NCBI GenBank assembly: GCA_904063045.1
Contig: CAJFCJ010000005.1
Coordinates: 95,011-139,959 of the forward strand
Origin: Dimorphilus gyrociliatus
Lineage: Eukaryota > Annelida > Polychaeta > Dinophilidae
Reading direction: 5' to 3'
DNA: 44,949 bases
A program made the translations under genes and the position numbers. Below, piece after piece: positions 44,301 through 44,949 of this stretch. The notes under the pieces are model-generated. The model was not told the origin of the DNA and made no database searches. It worked only from the letters and a program-made list of their open reading frames with translations. Numbering within the stretch: the stretch's first letter is position 1; each line of letters opens with the position of its first letter.

Positions 44301-44949
44301 TCATCATTACTATTGCCTTCAAAATTAATTAAGACATCAATAACCTTTTCATGTTGTGTCTGAACATGTTTAATGAATGCTTCTTTAGTTTCCATTTCAT
44401 CCTCACCTTCTCCAAGAAAATAGAAATATTGATGATTTAGGTCCAAACCGGCACCCTTTAATGTCTCTTGACTTACACTATCTTTATTTTTGATTGTATT
44501 ATGTTCACCCTTTACAAATCCACACCATATAGATTTGTGTCATGCTTTTGTAGCTTTTGTCAATAATCTATTTGTTTTCCATCAGTTAAAAATAATGATG
44601 CATTTTCTGTTAGATGATGCTTAATTTGTTGAATATTATCATCAGATAGAGTTGAATATGGTAGTTGTATTATAAAGTTTGGTTTCATGTTGAAATTAGG
44701 AAAGTTTTTAACCATACAATTTACTCCAATATCAGATAAATATGATTTTCTTACAAATATTTTCTTTTATTAATTATATTGAATATAATTATCTTGAGAA
44801 AGTCGTCTCTCTTTTCATCGGCTATTCTTAACCATTCAGTATTTTTGTCACCTTTTTAGCTAAACGATGTTTATTTTTTATTGTTCAACCATATTACATC
44901 TTGTCTCTTAGCTAAACAGTTTTGTATTTTTACTAAATTATCATCATTT
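41348..44949 (-). pseudogene. TRPM-type channel gene, copy 2, partial
   Basis: Reads from the right edge leftwards. 44949-43611 parallels copy 1. Further cytosolic sequence and the ankyrin-like TRPM domain follow (FFWLKSNNPLRLAIFAF equivalent at about 42750). A weak S1-S2 region comes next (~42330-42180), then an exon 42103-41439 with the last membrane segments, the pore stretch (VPYWQIYGELFLEE) and the post-pore helix and TRP-type segment (NLLIAMFASTYNR, YKRYDF). The next exon (41375-41348) is cut by the MULE. The frame breaks near 44500, at runs 43327-43330, 43192-43195, 42997-42999 and 42487-42489, and in the S1-S2 region. TRPM proteins are Ca2+-permeable or monovalent cation channels of plasma or internal membranes. 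Whether the breaks are real is open. Confidence 0.8.

Noticed and set aside
1-44949. tRNA, rRNA or other structured RNA genes
   Set aside because: No cloverleaf-type blocks or conserved rRNA segments were seen by eye; a covariance-model scan would be needed for certainty.

Overview
This window is animal nuclear DNA. It is AT-rich, its genes are split by very short GT..AG introns (mostly 36-69 bp), and it carries animal families: a TRPM-type cation channel, fucolectin/F5-8C-like domains with a PAN domain, RNI-type leucine-rich repeats and a membrane-anchored retinol-dehydrogenase-like SDR. Diverse decayed transposons lie between the genes. Tiny introns, lectin-domain genes and FLYWCH/MULE elements fit a small-genome invertebrate, perhaps an interstitial annelid. 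That placement is inference only.

Layout, left to right. 0.3-1.8 kb: a Tc1-like transposon with 44-bp terminal inverted repeats and a TA duplication; its transposase lost the third catalytic acid. 2.35-2.46 kb: an old remnant of the 3' LTR end of the retroelement found further right. 3.6-4.8 kb: a complete four-exon SDR gene (-), divergent from an intronless 602-aa LRR gene (5.6-7.4 kb, +) built of ten 57-residue units. 8.4-10.7 kb: a decayed DD34D mariner and an open 473-aa BEL/Pao RNase H-integrase reading frame, both (-). 10.8-13.8 kb: a multi-exon lectin-like/PAN gene (+) cut at both ends.

13.8-23.1 kb: an env-bearing Ty3/gypsy element with 635-bp LTRs (four visible differences), gag-protease-RT-RNase H-integrase, a second DTG protease-like segment, an acidic stretch and an envelope-like glycoprotein. 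It contains an N flanked by a near-duplicate of about 20 bp and has no target-site duplication, so it may be a scaffold join between two copies. 23.1-25.1 kb: a MULE remnant abutting a Tc1 remnant. 25.7-27.5 kb: a second intact LRR gene. 28.0-28.2 kb: a possible small secreted peptide.

28.8-36.5 kb: a TRPM-like 5' gene copy (-), truncated by a Tc1 fragment and split by a 5-kb BEL/Pao element inserted directly after its start codon (5-bp target-site duplication GTTGC). The BEL element has lost its RT core. 36.9-39.0 kb: two convergent, small multi-exon genes of unknown function. 39.4-41.35 kb: a MULE with tandem-repeat-rich inverted termini, a Cys/His finger, a FLYWCH finger and a deleted transposase core. 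41.35-44.95 kb: a second TRPM copy (-), running off the window, cut at its 3' end by the MULE and carrying several single-base frameshifts.

A pattern runs across the window. Most frameshifts look like single-base losses in homopolymers and fall in repeated or duplicated sequence, while the LRR and SDR genes are clean. This may reflect uncorrected read errors in repeats rather than true decay, so several 'pseudogene' calls are provisional.
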